Both the position numbers and the translations under genes were made by a program. Below are positions 1 through 13,958 of a stretch of DNA of 64,000 nucleotides, one piece after another. The stretch covers positions 248,001-312,000 of the forward strand of contig JBAJFE010000055.1 of NCBI GenBank assembly GCA_037903355.1. The letters run 5' to 3'. How positions within the stretch are numbered: position 1 is the stretch's first letter; every line of letters begins with the position of its first letter. The notes under the pieces are model-generated. The model was not told where the DNA came from. It ran no database searches and was given only the letters and a program-made list of their open reading frames with translations. Origin of the DNA: Trichuris trichiura. Lineage: Eukaryota; Nematoda; Enoplea; Trichinellida; Trichuridae.

Positions 1-231
1 CATTCCTTAATTAGTACTCCTTTAGGAATGTCGCGGTTTCCCCGTCACGTGACAATGCTGTATGCGCACTTTATTATTTCCTTGCTTTTTAACGGTCTAG
101 AAGTTGCTCTTAATCAAGTCAAAGAGACTTCGAGTGCTTTTAATAAAAGAGGGAAATTTTTTGAACAAGATCAACGACTTCGCAATTTCTATTGCTCCTG
201 TTTGAGATATATTGTTACAACTAATACACTG

Positions 232-282
<51 letters not shown>

Positions 283-3200
283 TCCTCGAATGAAATTATG
301 AAGTATACGTGACTAGTGAAGTAATGCAATGAAGAACAAAATAATTTATAAAAGCATGATCTTATCATAGCCATTTGTCAAGCTGGCCATACGCGCACGC
401 TAATGTGAAATGCTCAATGGGTAGTTAGGAGGCAAGTTGACTTACAATTTCGAAACGGAAGTCGGTTGAACGTGCACTTCATTCAGACTTGCTCTCTTCC
501 CTGAAATTATTGTGCGCAACGGAATGAACAGTTCGTTTGGGACTGTCAGTTTTAAGTGTGACATTGGCTAACGAAAGAGGTTGTTTTTAAGACGTCTAAA
601 ATGGTTTTCAAAGAGCATACCTAAAGTTTGTAAGAGATAAATCTCACGGAACAAATATTTGCAATGTGACATTGTTTTCCTGGCGCTTTTTGAGTGTTTT
701 GTTTGAAATTTTCAATGCGCTCCTAATGTTGTAGCATTTGCCCATTGAAAAACGCTTACAATGTGTGACAGACTGATTTGTTTACTTTGAACGAGCAGTC
801 AAGCTAATATGGTTTTGAAAATACGTCACTAGTGATTAGCCTTGATTTTAAGGATTAATTAATCTAATTATGCCCATGAAGGTTGTAGCTTTGCGCGCTT
901 TGCCGCTTTGATTTTGAAACGTTCTACGACGCGCGAGTTCGCTTGTGTCTTCGCCGGGCTTCTCCTTTTGCCATGTATGCTTAGCAAAGGTTGCCGCGAT
1001 GGTAAAAGTGTTAGGGCAGAAGTTTGAGTTTCGCATTTTTTTTATTGCTCGCAATTGCCAGTAGACACTTGCGTCATTTGCAATTTTGAAATTTCTATCA
1101 ATAGTTTGAAAATTTTTCTCGTGATTGATGGACAGGTTAGCCGCGATAGGGATGCGCGCCTAAGGGATGCAGATTTGAATTTTTCTACTGGGCTTCACGT
1201 TCGACGTGTCAGATGAAAAGGGAATTGATGGAAAACGGCCTTCTAAAAATGAGTCCGAATTGGAAAACGCTTCCGCATAGATTTGTGCAACCGCTTGGCT
1301 TGAGCTAGCACGAAAGTTGTTTGTTCAACGCAACTCAATAAATCTCGTTGAAAGCAGAAGCGTTTTTTCAAAACATGGCCTTCAGATTGCTGTCTTTTAA
1401 CTCAAGTTAGTTGCTGCTTTTATTATGGGCTTTCACGTGAAATAAAAATTTTCAAAAAAAGAACCAAAGAATGTTCCGTGGTTTACGAAAAGTAACTATT
1501 AATCGTTACGTGTTGACATTACTTATATTGGGACGTTTAGTATTCTTTTTGTCCCCTTGTTTTACGCGCTACTTTGTTCTATGTCATACGAGCAGAAAAT
1601 AGCGTGCATTCAAAATGAACTAAGTAACGTCTTTATGTTTATATCAACAGCGAATGCAGCATTTTTAGGTCTGATATTCTAGAATGTAGAAAAAGCGTAA
1701 TTTCACGAGATTTCTCCCCCAAAACCTAATCTTAAAGCTTTACAATCCCGAACGAACTGTATCGGATGCAGTGTATTAATAGTTAACTTTTTATACGCAC
1801 AAAGAAATGCGTAGTTAAGAAATCTTGCTTAACGGATGTCTTTTTGCCCCGAGTGAGAGAAGGGATAAAAGGTTGAACGATGAAAAGCATTTTCCATTTG
1901 CATACGTAGCCTTTCAGACCTTAGCAACATTATCAACCGCTCAAGGTTGAAGAGCGCGAATCGAGTGTGCAGTTTTAACCTTTATTTACCCTTAGAACTG
2001 TAAGTCTAATTCGTGATCGCCCTAAGAAGTCCTGGTCCATTTTGCGTGGTTTTCATGCGTGTAGAAGTTAAATATTTTTATTGACCACCGAAGGGGACTA
2101 TGCAGTTTTGCTGTTCATTGCTGACTTGCGGCGGGAACTTCTTCTAAAGCACGTAGACGTGCTATTAAAAGGAATGGCATTCTCATTTTTGCTCCGCTAC
2201 GCCGAAGGCTTAATTTCCAGTTCCCTACTTAATGGGACTTTTCCTGTAAGTCATGAGCGGGATTAAGCGCATGCTTTCACATTCAGGCAGATTTTAACTA
2301 GGGCATGTTTGCTACAAAGATATAAGCGCTACTTTCCTGCCTATGCAAAATTTAGTTTCTCACCCTCTGCTAAATAAGGACGGGGCGGGAAAGGTAGTCT
2401 AATGCACTTCCATTAGTGTAACGTCATTTAGGCTTTCCAGGACGTAGTTCAGGAGAATGCCCTTCAGAAGTGGCTCCCCCTGCTTGTTATGTCTTTTGCG
2501 TGTGCCCTAAGCACTTTAAGTTGTTTACTCGGGATAACGTCCAAAATTTTGATTTCTTAGCTCGCTCTCGCACTAGGGACATCTTTGCAGTTTACAACGT
2601 CATGGATCAGACGTTCTTAAAGCTGGAACTACTTCTCACGGCTACAATATTATCCATTAATTGTACGAGCAAAGGCAAGCCCGCCTACTCGCTGCCGAGA
2701 AATCGTTCCCACTGTTCATATATATAAGAGCGTGGTAGCTACAAAAGTTCCTAGTAGTCAAAAGGATTGCTTAACTCTACGACAGCCCTAAAATAAAAGA
2801 TTTGAGTGCAGGCATTGTAGGCCATTTGCAAGTTTATCATAGCCGTTGAGGGGTGTCGAACGAAACTTGCTCATAAGCGAAGAATGGAATGAAATATACT
2901 TACTGTACATTTTCAAACCAAGCCGTGCATTCATCCGTTGCAGTAAGTCGCTCTCCCCAAGCAGGCGCAATTAGTTCTAGTGACAAAGGTGCGCATTAGC
3001 GAGTTGTTTGGTCACATGTGTCATCTTTTCATTATCGAACGAGAAAGGTTCAATTACGATGGAAACCGCCGGAAAAGTTCACTCAAATCTTTGTTAATTA
3101 AGGTGACCTTTATTGGGAATTACTGAGGCGTATAGCGGCACGCGATGCAAGAAAAGCCAGACCGGCAAAGGCGCGTTTGATAGCGTTGTGTCAATCAGGA

Positions 3201-6200
3201 TAAAAATTCATTCAATACTGTGCGCAATGTAATTAAGTCATCCGTCAAACAAGATATTCAGGTGTAGTTTTTTGCGACTACTTCGCCCGCGGTATCCAAC
3301 TTGTCTGGATTGGGAAGCAATGCAAAATGACGAGCCCGTTAGGGGCAAGCTATTCAAGCGCTAACAAGCCACCTGGAACAAAGTTCCATTTGGGGATGAA
3401 CGCTTGATGAACCTCTTACTTGGAGGCTTTCGGTTTACAGCGGTGTCCATATTTTTTTAAAATTTTGTTCCTCACTTTATTTAATGCCGATTGAGAAACA
3501 GACCGTATCTATCTACACGTAAACTGCTCATTGCGTTCATGCAAGATGTGCAAACACAAGCTGGTATTTTATTCAATTCTCTTAAATGGTTGTAAGAGAG
3601 ATTCTTTGCGACGGCTTAGTATTGCTTCATTATTGTGAGACGGTTTGAAGAAGCCAGTAATCTTCAGTGACTTTAATTATGCAATGAGTCTTCGATCAGC
3701 CCGCGAACGACAGCTTATCCTCAAAAGCGCCTGTCGGCATGCGTATACTTTTGCTATAGAACGCATTTGCAAAGAAAACGTTTCAATGCCTTTATAGCAC
3801 ACGCGTCCGGCAGGCACTTTCGATTTTACCAATAATTGCGTGTTCATACGTTGGATAAGCTTTTGTCCTTTAGTTAAGGGCATTGATGATTACGGCAATC
3901 GGGCCGGACGATTAGATGAGGCAAATTTTTCTAAATTCATTCCGTCAATTCGTCGAAATGAGCAAATTTGGCTTTCATGCATGATTGGTGCGGATAGAGT
4001 TGAACGTTGACTTTTGAACTCGTCCACGGTTTCCGGAACGACTAAGTCGGTTGACTATTGCTTGGAAGCTTGCGATGCGCGGATCCTGTCAGGATGGCCT
4101 GCTTTCCCTATTTGCCGCGAGTATGCAACTGCCTTCAACTGTTTTACTTTGAAAGGGAATCATTTGGGCTTAATTGGACGACATTTTAGAAGGCGCTGTG
4201 GGATTTCAAGTGCGCAAGGACAAATTCTAGCATTTGTTCTTTTCTCAAAGGAGACTGTTGAATCCCAACGGGACGCGCGCATAAGTGGACCATTTATTAG
4301 TTGAATTGACTGACACAAAACTTTGAAAAAGGGACTGCCGGTAGTTGCTAAGTAGTCGCTTCCAATTAGTTCCTCCTCATCTTTGCTTGTTCCCCTTTCT
4401 GCCCGCTCGTTCTCGCGCCTTACAAGCAAATGCGGTCATTAGCTCGACGCGCCATGTTTTGCCACCCAAATATGAAACGCATTCTGAGGAAAAATTCACT
4501 TATCGCTTTTTCATTAGAAACAATCATTAAGCTCCCGTTGTCCGCGTTGTCACCTACGAAAACAGATCAAACTGTGTAGTTTTCCATTTCTTCATTAGAA
4601 GTTTGCTTCAGCGAGCGACGGGAGTTTATGGTTGCCAAAAGTGGCAAAAACACTTCATAAACTTTATTCATGCCATTTTTTCCTTTTGAAGTATCACCAA
4701 TCACATTCCTCTCTTCCAAAGAAAAAACATAAAACTTATGCGTATAAGAAAAGCAGTTCTGCTCTCCTATTATTGCTTAGTTTACTATTTTGTTTTGTGT
4801 TTCGTTTTAAACAATAGGAATCACCGGCAGTCGATTGAAGTCTGAGGAAGCGACAGGATATTCCATGCATGCTCACTGTTCCCACGGAACAAGCCTTTTA
4901 AGGTTTAGAATTCACCGGGCAAACTATGCTTTAATGCACTCTTAAGAATCAGTGCGCACTCACCATCGATCATTTATGAAAACAACGGCTCCGAAGCGTT
5001 GTAGGACGAACGCCAATTGACTCTGCCCTTTATCTCAATGACAGTAGAGGAAATGAACTTTTCACTGAACATCCATTATTGAAGCTTTCGGCTGATATCT
5101 TCCTACGAACATTGCTTGAAGCAACGACGCTGTAGCGATCTGAACAGATCATTTTCTGGGCTGCTAATTGTGTACTGCTACTTATCGTCCACGTGCTTAT
5201 TTATTTATTGCGCATTGGCCATGACAAGAGCACAAGCAAGTTCAAAGCTTGCTAAGATGGTTCGCCGAGGCTTGGCTACTTTGATGCACTGCTCTAAATA
5301 ATGCAGCGCGTATTTGTTCAATCAAAGTGCCACTTTCCTCGATCGAAAATTGATCACGTACACCAAAGCGATATTTTTCGAAGTCAAGTGAACACGCGCG
5401 CGGTTTCCTTCTATGTCAAAGTTGGCAGTAGCAAACGTTGCGTACTCGTTATCGGCCAAAAGTGTCAAAATTCCAAAGAAGCTAAGCAAACGGAAATGTT
5501 CGGCCACTTAGCAGCCACCTGCTGAGCACGCATGCAAAAATTGTATGCATTTTAAGTGACACAATGCTGACAGGGGAAGGCTCGAAATGCGCGGTTTCTA
5601 GTTGGTCGCTTTCTATACCCGTCGGGCCGACCATTAGAGAATTTTCTATTGCCATTGTTTTTGTTGCTACGAATAGTTTTAGTCGCCAATAGATGATGAG
5701 AGTTTTAACAAGCAGCGGAGGAAACCGTAAGTACTTTAGCGATCAATTTGCAGGTCAGCCAAACTGCTGCTCATTTCCTTTTTACTGCCTTTGAACTTAT
5801 TACTACCTGCAACAAGCGGGATATTGTTGGAAAGTCAACACGAGGGAACATGGGACTTTTAGGTCGTAATTTGCTGCCGCCTGCGCGATGTGCTACCATT
5901 GGTCTCCTGTACAAATAAGGCAATTTTGCCAAATGCGGTTCAGTGTGGTCCGTTTGCTGCACGGGTGAAATTACTATTCAGGACAAATTGCGTTCACATT
6001 GGGTAACAGTCTGGGTTTTGGCTACGTTATTGATTCGAGACAGTCTGCGCGCGGGCAGAATTAGCAAATCTGATAAGGAGAAGCTTTACCGCCAAGTTGG
6101 CTCGGGCGAGCGCTATTGTTAAAGCTTGGAAAAACTACGTCACAATTTCTGCTTTTCCGTAATGTTGCCTAAAGAAAAAGACGCGCTGATTTGGTTTTAA

Positions 6201-9200
6201 GCTCGACCGATGGGATTCGCCCTCTCGGTAGTGATTTTTGAGCGGTCAACCGAAATGTTCGCCTCATTACTTTTACTCTCCCGTCGCCTGCGGAGGGTAG
6301 TTCGAAAAGCGGACTTTCTGTTTTCGACGCGAGCAAAATGACAGCTAACCAAGAGAAACCTTCGCGTTATGGCTGTCACGAAAGGAATATCCATTGCGTG
6401 CTAATTATGGAACGTTCAAGACTAGCATATTATTTACAAGCGAAAATGGGTTGGAGTTACGCTAACGCGAGGCGGTAACTTCCAATGTTGTTAGATCAAA
6501 GCGGCTATGCTCAACTTTTTCTTTTTGCCGTATATGCGTATAGGCGCTTGAGTAATTGAACGTGATGGGGACTTTGCAAACGACATCCACAAGTTGTCAA
6601 CTGTTGACTTACCGCTACACAGTGGAGGAAAAATGAAAATAGCACCGAAGGGAAACGCTGGAAACATGCCTTAGCGGTAGATTCAACTTTTCCAAGTATA
6701 GAAGCGAACACCGTAACTGATGGAATAAATAAATCAATGAAACCGGTAGGTAAAACGAGTAGGAATGAGCTTCTAGTCTGATTGGAGAGTCCATTGATTT
6801 GTCTAGTAGATGAACTGAGAAGGGAAAATGGCTTCGCACGCTAGAGGAGATTTTTCGTCCTCGCATGGCCGTCGTCGTGATCGAAAAACAGCGCCGGCAA
6901 CGAATCACACTCTGCCTGGCCTCGGGATTTTTCATTCTTTTAAGATACCATTGATTTGTTGACCAAACGGCACTTGTTCAAGTGAAGCCTTCCAATGGAC
7001 GTTATTCAAAGAGACGACGACGGCCCTTTGCCGAGCGGTTCCGTCTTGCCGCCGCAATCAGGATAACCTTGTGCGCCTTAACGCGTCGCCTGCGATTAAA
7101 CGCGATTCAAACTTTCCCTCTACTGATATTAACGCCTAATTGGTTCCTCATTTCTCTCTCTCCCCCTTTCGTACTTTTTCATCGTCATCACCGGAAGAAG
7201 TTTCATGCTACGTAATGGCGCCTTTGCAAGGTCGTTTGGCCCGCCAAGACTGAGATGGCAAATCCCATGGCGACGACATTTCCATCTACCTGGCGTAGAG
7301 CGGCAGTTGGTCACGGGAAGAACTTAAACTTTACGCGAATGGAGACATTGAATAGGCAGCAAATTTTCGTTCGCAATTCCTCATAATGAGTAACATCTGT
7401 CATTCTGTTCAAGCGGTTGCGCTCCTTTAACTTCTTTAGGCGTAAGGTGACTCCGGGCTGGCAGGTTTAAATCGCGACAAATCATATCCAGCGGAAACCT
7501 GAAGCTGTCGCTGTCACTTTGAAGACTGCATAAGGAGAAATTCCATTTTTTTTAAAAACATGAGGCAGCCGGCGGGTAGAGATGCGTTGCTAGCTGAAGC
7601 GTGGGTCAGTCTTTTTTGGGTTTAACATTTCACTTCCGCCAAAGTGACCCCGAGGTGCCAACTTGTCGCGAACTGCCGACTTTACCTACAGGAATTTTCT
7701 CGACTTTTCCCGCGACGCGTAAAGGACAGAAGTGCTGCACGCTCGTACGGTTCGAAGTTTGCCTGTTTCGCCGTGGCCGCTTAGGTTTGTTAGCCTTCTA
7801 CGAATAAGCTGACACTTGAGGCATAATGCGAGCTGATCAATCGCATCAGGTCGGCTATTGTTTTCCGGTTGGACAAGTGCTTGTTTACGCTCTGCGCACT
7901 GACAACGACAGCTTAGGATAGGGAACAGCGGGGACAGAAGGCCAGATTTACTCACCGCGCTGCTAGTCAGCTCAATTCAGATCGTCTCGGCCGGCCAAAA
8001 CCGCCGAATTGGGGCTGACCATACTTGCCAGATATACCGTTCGAAAAACGATGCTCACCATCACCTTTGCCTGTAGGAGGCAACTTCATCATTCGGAAAA
8101 TGCTATAACCTACAGCCTTGGCGCGCCTACACGTCGACGCTTAATCATCTCTACTGAGATTTCTTAAAAAGCACCAAGAACAGCGGAGGTGGTGACACGC
8201 AAGCTCGCGGTGAATCGTATGCATTGCTGATAACGTTGCATCAAAGAAGGCACCGCCCCTTTAGACTACATCCCTTTTGACGAGCTTGTCCAAAGACTTG
8301 GATAAATTTTTTAAGGCAATACGGGTAAAGTTGACCATAGTTAAATCCAAGTGCTTAACTCTTTGACGTTGTCGGCATGAGATAAGAAAAAAAAGAAATT
8401 CTACTCACTATCACATGGTTGTGGTTGGTCTCCAGGGGGCGCTCATATTGCTAGAGTAGAAAGCGCATGCGCAGACATGTCCGAACGAAGGGAAGCGGTT
8501 CCTCCGGATGGGGCGTGCTATACGAATGGCGCAATTAGCGCGGGATGGCGTTGCAAGGGCTTTTCTTCTTTTCGACGCAACAATAATCGGTGAAAAGGCA
8601 AGTGGTATGCGGCACCCGGCTTGGAAACCAACAAGGCAATCTCGTTATGACCTTGCTTCTTCTCGCCTTTTAACGTTCAAGTGGATTCATTGCCTCCGAG
8701 GGTTGAAGTTGGCGTTCGGAAAAACGACTGAAAGAGACTGAAGAGCAGTCGACGAATGATACTGATGCTTGGCCAATAAAGAGCTCTGTTGGGAAGCCCA
8801 CGTAGGCGCACGTTAACCTACGAGGATATGCATTCTGGCTGTTCATTTTTAATAAAGCATCTCAAAATGGAAGGCAACACTAACCGATGTAGTCAATGAG
8901 CGATAGAGATCAATAGTGAAACGACGACTACGACGACAAGGAGGAGGACGGAAATGACAACGACGGAGAAGTGTCAGCGCTCCAGCCAGCCGTCTGTCTT
9001 CAGCATGTACAACAACTGCTTCATCGCGAGCCCGAGCACTGCTCTCTACTGTGTGTTGCGATGTGAGCGTTTTTGCACCATGGCGCAGGCCAAATGACGC
9101 CATGCATCTCGCACTCAGTGTTCAGTCCGTGTCACAGTTCTTTTCATTTTTTTTAAATCCCTCTATGGCCGCGCTTTCTGTGCCACGACTTTGAAAGCGC

Positions 9201-10073
9201 TTATATCTAATCCGTTGCTGATCGATATGAGGCAAGTTCGATCAGCTGCTCTCTTCGTCCGTTTTCCTTTTGCTCCGCGCTTCTGTTCCATTCTCCGCTT
9301 AGCTTTTCTTTGCTTGGCCGTTTGGTTGTTTCGCTGAAACTGCCGATTGATAAAGTGCAGTTTCGATTATCAAAAATTTAGCGATGCGCGCCAGCGTCAA
9401 ATTGAACATCTTTTCCTTTTGCGAATTGAGAGCCAACTTGTCCGCCGCTTCTGCTGCCCGTAAAAGGCAACAACAGCCCGTTTCGTAATTTTACTGTCAG
9501 CAGCATTGAGGGACAAAGCGTGCGTATTTTTCTTGCTTCAACAAATATTGTTGAATCGGCTTGGCGTGGCCAAAATAGGAAATCATTCTTCCGTGAAATC
9601 TTTTCTTTCCTCTTGACGTGCTCTTGCAAAGTGGTCAGTTGGCCTTGTGCCATTCACTTGCCAATTTAACGTTCAAGAGAATAAGCTCTTTTCAAGCGTT
9701 CCATCACTAACCGTGATAGAGCGTAAGGGCGTATAAATTGGTTCGTTAAATTAGCCGTATAGAGGCAATCATTAGCGCATAGCAGTGCTAAGTGATCCTT
9801 GGCTGCTCTATTTTCCATTTCTCGTCCGCCCGTTGCTCAAGCCAGGCAAACTACGTTATCATTCCATTAGAAGAGCTGATCCAGAGTAATGGTTGTGACA
9901 ATGACCAATGACCATCCTTTGGTTGGTTCGCTTAGAGAAGTTGAGCAATTGAATGTTGATACCTCTTTGCAACGTTGAACACTTCGTGGGCGTGCGAAAA
10001 CTAAACCTCTCTTCATAGTGGACAACCAATTGTGCATTCCTTAGAGCAATCTTTTTTAAAATCTTTGTTTTTG
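1..10073. other. Intergenic DNA, no gene recognised
   Basis: I translated the longer open frames on both strands and recognised no conserved domain, transposase, reverse transcriptase, tRNA or rRNA. All open frames are short and most overlap in several frames, as expected by chance at this base composition. The only clear structure is the TA microsatellite near the left edge. Very small exons or noncoding RNAs cannot be excluded by eye. Confidence 0.6.
235..278. repeat. (TA)n microsatellite
   Basis: An uninterrupted run of about 22 TA dinucleotides. It is likely length-polymorphic. Confidence 0.97.
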
Positions 10074-10582
10074 TACAATATACATGTACATATTTTTTTT
10101 ATTTATTTATACTTTTATTTGCATATGTTTATATTCCAATGTTTGCACGCACTGGCTTAGTGAAAAAGCAAAAGGGGGAAGTAAGCTGCTAATATATCTA
10201 TATATACGACTTTTCGAAGGTTGACAATTCCCGGAAAATTGTTTGCATGCTGAACGATAATTCATTGCCACGATTAGTTAACATGGGCAAAGCGCCATCC
10301 GCTACTTTCGTTTTTTCTTAAAAGCAGAAATCCCGCGTTGACTTTTCTTTCTAATACTTTCTAGTGACGACAAATACAGTTCTTTCGTAACGGCGTGCTT
10401 TTGTCCGAAGCGAGCTTCCGTAAAAGGGCGGACAGAAATGTCTGTATATACTACCTCTTTGTATTAACATAAGCAGCTTAGTTCACCTTTTTGCTTTTTC
10501 ACTTTGCCAGTACGCGCAAACAATGGGATACAAACATATGCAAATAAAAATATAAATAAATAAATAAAAATACGTAATTGTA
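10074..10582. repeat. Long inverted-repeat element (MITE or foldback type)
   Basis: The segment 10,121-10,189 matches the reverse complement of 10,473-10,541 with about 10 mismatches over 69 bases and no gaps. The similarity continues outward through an AT-rich stretch (TTTATTTATTTATA and related sequence) to about 10,074 and 10,582. The two arms enclose about 280 bp of unique DNA with no open frame. The arrangement fits a non-autonomous DNA transposon (MITE) or foldback element. No target-site duplication is obvious, because the outer ends run into low-complexity AT sequence. Confidence 0.8.
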
Positions 10583-11772
10583 TGAAAGGAAAAATGTTAA
10601 ACAAAATTGTTCCAAGACTTGCTGTTCAATATATGTTAATGTTGCTTGTTTTTAAAAGCGATTGAGAAAGTAAGCGATGGGTATGCTACTAAGCAGTATT
10701 GAATGAAATAGAGAGTAGTTGTTAAACAAACATTTTTATTGAGGCAATAAGTGCGTGGCATATCTTGCAGTCCGATGGTTCTTTTCCAAACTTCGATGGA
10801 TCACTACGTTGCTGAACATTTCCTATTCCGCCAAGTGTGCATTGCTGTTATTATCGTCGGCTTGTTGAAATCTTTAAGCCAAACCTCAGCCGACTGATGA
10901 AATTGCCTCTTTAAGGCCGAATCCAACAAAACGTTCCATAATTTTTATGGTTCTAATAATTCAGATTTGTTTTGATACTTGCGAACTTGATTGGAAAGAA
11001 GTATTCGCCTCTTTTTCACCTAATATTCAAATGTAGGCTACCTCAGTTAGGCTCTGAAATGTCGAAGCAAAGTAGCGCAGATCCATGGGTTTTTTGCATT
11101 TCTGTTCATTGGCACATCTAGTCTTCTTGCTTACCGTATCCGCCGTAGCTCAACATTAGTTAACCATTGACGCGTCTGCGTGGAATATGCTTTACCATTC
11201 AAACGACCCCGCAGCTTAAGCAATAAGAAAACTCAGTTAAGTCTAGCTGCTTTAACACAAGTTTCTTTTTGTATAAATAGAATGACACAGTAACGGCTCC
11301 TTTTAAAGTGGTCACCGTTTTTTCAGAACGTACAGTTTATATAGACGCGTGTAGATTGTACTTAGTGTTATTGATATTTTAAATTATGCATGCTTCTATT
11401 GACACGCAACAACTAGTAGTGATAGATGGGATGCCATTGCAAATGTTGTGTTTATTTTGAAACATCCGTTTCCGCAATTCAGAAAAGCAATGTGCTCCGG
11501 CTACGTCCGGTTCTTGCGGGCAATTCTTCTCGCTCGAATTACTTTGCAGCAAACTTTGTTCGAACGTTCGTACCAACTCGATTATAAATTTTTAATCGCT
11601 TCGCTTCATTCCCAAAAAGTTCGATAGGATTTCTTCTCATTGGTAAATAACGAATTCAATCTTGATCAACCGTATGATTTGTTTATTATTTGACAGCGAG
11701 TGAGTGAATTGAAAATTTAATTTGTACGATCGGTGGCAAAGCAGCACTTCTGTCCATTTTTGCAAGCAATCT

Positions 11773-11803
11773 TGATTCCGTCATATGGCTGCATTCCGGA
11801 ATC
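11773..11803. repeat. Short hairpin upstream of a larger hairpin
   Basis: TGATTCCG and its exact complement CGGAATCA are separated by about 15 bases. The structure lies immediately before the larger hairpin at 11,804-11,894. Confidence 0.55.
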
Positions 11804-11894
11804 AGGCCAGCTTTAAGGCTTTCACAGGCGCCACGTTCGGCATAGCAATCCCGAAAGGCGCCTTCGCTTTAAGTTTCAAGCCTAAAGCTGGCCT
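11804..11894. repeat. Nested hairpin, about 91 nt
   Basis: The outer arms AGGCCAGCTTTAAGGCTT and AAGCCTAAAGCTGGCCT pair along their whole length apart from one bulged A. Inside, GGCGCC at about 11,827 pairs with GGCGCC at about 11,857, and TTCGG pairs with CCGAA around a short loop. The size and shape resemble a small-RNA precursor or a very short palindromic MITE. The internal loop is asymmetric, which is less typical of a microRNA. No known microRNA seed was recognised. Confidence 0.6.
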
Positions 11895-12230
11895 ATGCAG
11901 TAAACGGAGATAAAAGATGAATTACTTTGCCAACTGTTGTTGGAAAAGCTGTTTCCCATTTTCCGTTTTGATTTTCCAAATGCTTAAGGCATGCTTCCGT
12001 CCGCAGCTGTTGTGGTGCTCAGCAGTTTTTTAAATTTGACGTTAACTTTTTGCAATCGCCTGCTTTGGTAGAAAATGTTTAAATTAAAAATGTTCCTTAG
12101 CATCTACCGTTAGCGACGGAAACAGAAGTGTTCCGAAAGCTGTGATCTGATTTCTTCCCTGTGCATACGAACGGGAACTAAACCATTTTTACTCGACAGC
12201 CACGCAGAGCCGTTATGAAGATTTACGTTT

Positions 12231-12293
12231 TAATAATAATAATAATAAAAAGAATAAGAATAACAAATGGATATATATATATATATATATATA
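12231..12293. repeat. (AAT)n followed by (AT)n microsatellite
   Basis: AAT repeats at 12,231-12,248 are followed by an A/G-rich spacer and then an uninterrupted AT run at 12,271-12,293. Confidence 0.95.
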
Positions 12294-13941
12294 CAGGCTC
12301 ACGTAGTATTATACCACTGAGGACAGGGCGGGATGAATCCCGAAAGTTCTGGCATACCTTTTTTCAATACAGATGCATTCAATGTGACAGCTTTGTAAGA
12401 TAGCACGCTTGAACAACGAACGTCCTTTGGCAGAGTAAGCAGCTATACATGCAGTGATGTTACTCGCAGTAGTTTCATAGGAAAATTTCAGAATGCGTCC
12501 TTGCGAATAAAAAAGTTGTATATGCAAGCTTTTCTGTTCTCACGTATTGGAAGAAATCAGCTTGCCGCCTTTGTTTTGTAGAACAAAACTCAACGTTAGC
12601 TGCATTGCTCAATTCTTAGATTGGAGAGAAGGTTGCGGGACTGGAAGAAAGCAGGTTTACTCGAAGTAACTAACGAGATCCATGACGTCATTGTTCATTC
12701 GATCTAGCGCGATCGAATAGTTTGTTTCTTTGAAAAAACATTGCACAAATCGTAGGAGTCAATGTGGGCGGGCAAATTCAAAAAGCCAAATTCACAATGG
12801 AGCTCTACGCTTGTCGGTGCAATGGTTACGGGCCGTATTGTAAGCTACGAATTCAATCAACTCAATTTCAAGTACTACGAGAGCATCGTGAAAATTGAAC
12901 GCCTTAATTCTAATTAACCTCGACGAAACCAGTTTTTGCAAGGCCACTGCAATTGACGGACGCTGTTACATTCAACATTGACAAGCCTAATAAGCCAGTC
13001 ATATTTTCGAAGTGGTTTCGTAAATATGGCCACTGTAAAGACGATAAAAACACTCGTGGCAATAAGGCTTTCTCTGGTGTTCTCTGTAGGTTCCTTTCAA
13101 GTTGAGAGGTTTCATACAGTATGAACAAACAAAATGCGCAGGATGATATTTCTGAGCACGAGTGGAATTTGGCGCTAGCGCGGTTATGCAGGCACCTTTG
13201 TCTATGGGTTTCTTGCAAGCTGCGCAGATGGGCGCTTCGTGCCTAACGGGTTCCTAAAACAGAAAATGAAAGCTTTAGTTAACAAGCAAACGCTGTCTGC
13301 GCAAACTTTCTGTCAACACATGTGTCGATATTCCATCCGGGCAGAAGTGAACTCGGCAACTAATCTCCTTTCCATTGAACTATTTTGGAAAAATGATTAC
13401 TGCGAATTTTTTGTGCACTTCCAGTGGCGCGAAGTAAAGGAAAAAATAAGTAACTGTTTAAAGAGTTTGCGCCTGATCAGGATAAGTTCTAGACGAATAC
13501 AGATTATGTATTGCAGCGTTGCAGACCACTATAATAGTTTTGTTGCGCCACTGTATCTGGTTTTAAGGAATGTAAACTAACCTTGAAGCGACCTGATTCC
13601 ATCTAAATAACCGTTAAGCTTCTTCTGCATATCTGATGGGTAATACTGTCGTAATAAATTCAAAGTGTGGTCCTTAGTGCAGGTTAAATAATTTTACTTC
13701 AAGTGATTAAGATCTTAAAAATTATTAATTTTAAAATTAATGGAAAGAAGTGTCATTTCAATTTATAAAAAAGTATAAACGTTTTAGTCTGTTTACTAAC
13801 TTGCTCCATGCATGGTTTGTACTCACCTCGAGAAGAATAATTTTTCGTGTCGGCGTTTCTGATCTTGCCCGAGTTAAGCATCTAAAAAATTCAACCATTA
13901 CACACAGTTTTACTAAACAGCAGCTGGAAAAACGAATGCTT

Positions 13942-13958
13942 TATATATATATATATAT
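13942..13958. repeat. (TA)n microsatellite
   Basis: A 17-bp alternating T/A run in otherwise unremarkable intergenic DNA. Confidence 0.95.

Noticed and set aside
13424..13555. CAGTGGCGC and GCGCCACTG 110 bp apart, like hAT ends
   Set aside because: Only 9 bp match, the interiors are unrelated and there is no target duplication; a chance pair is likely.
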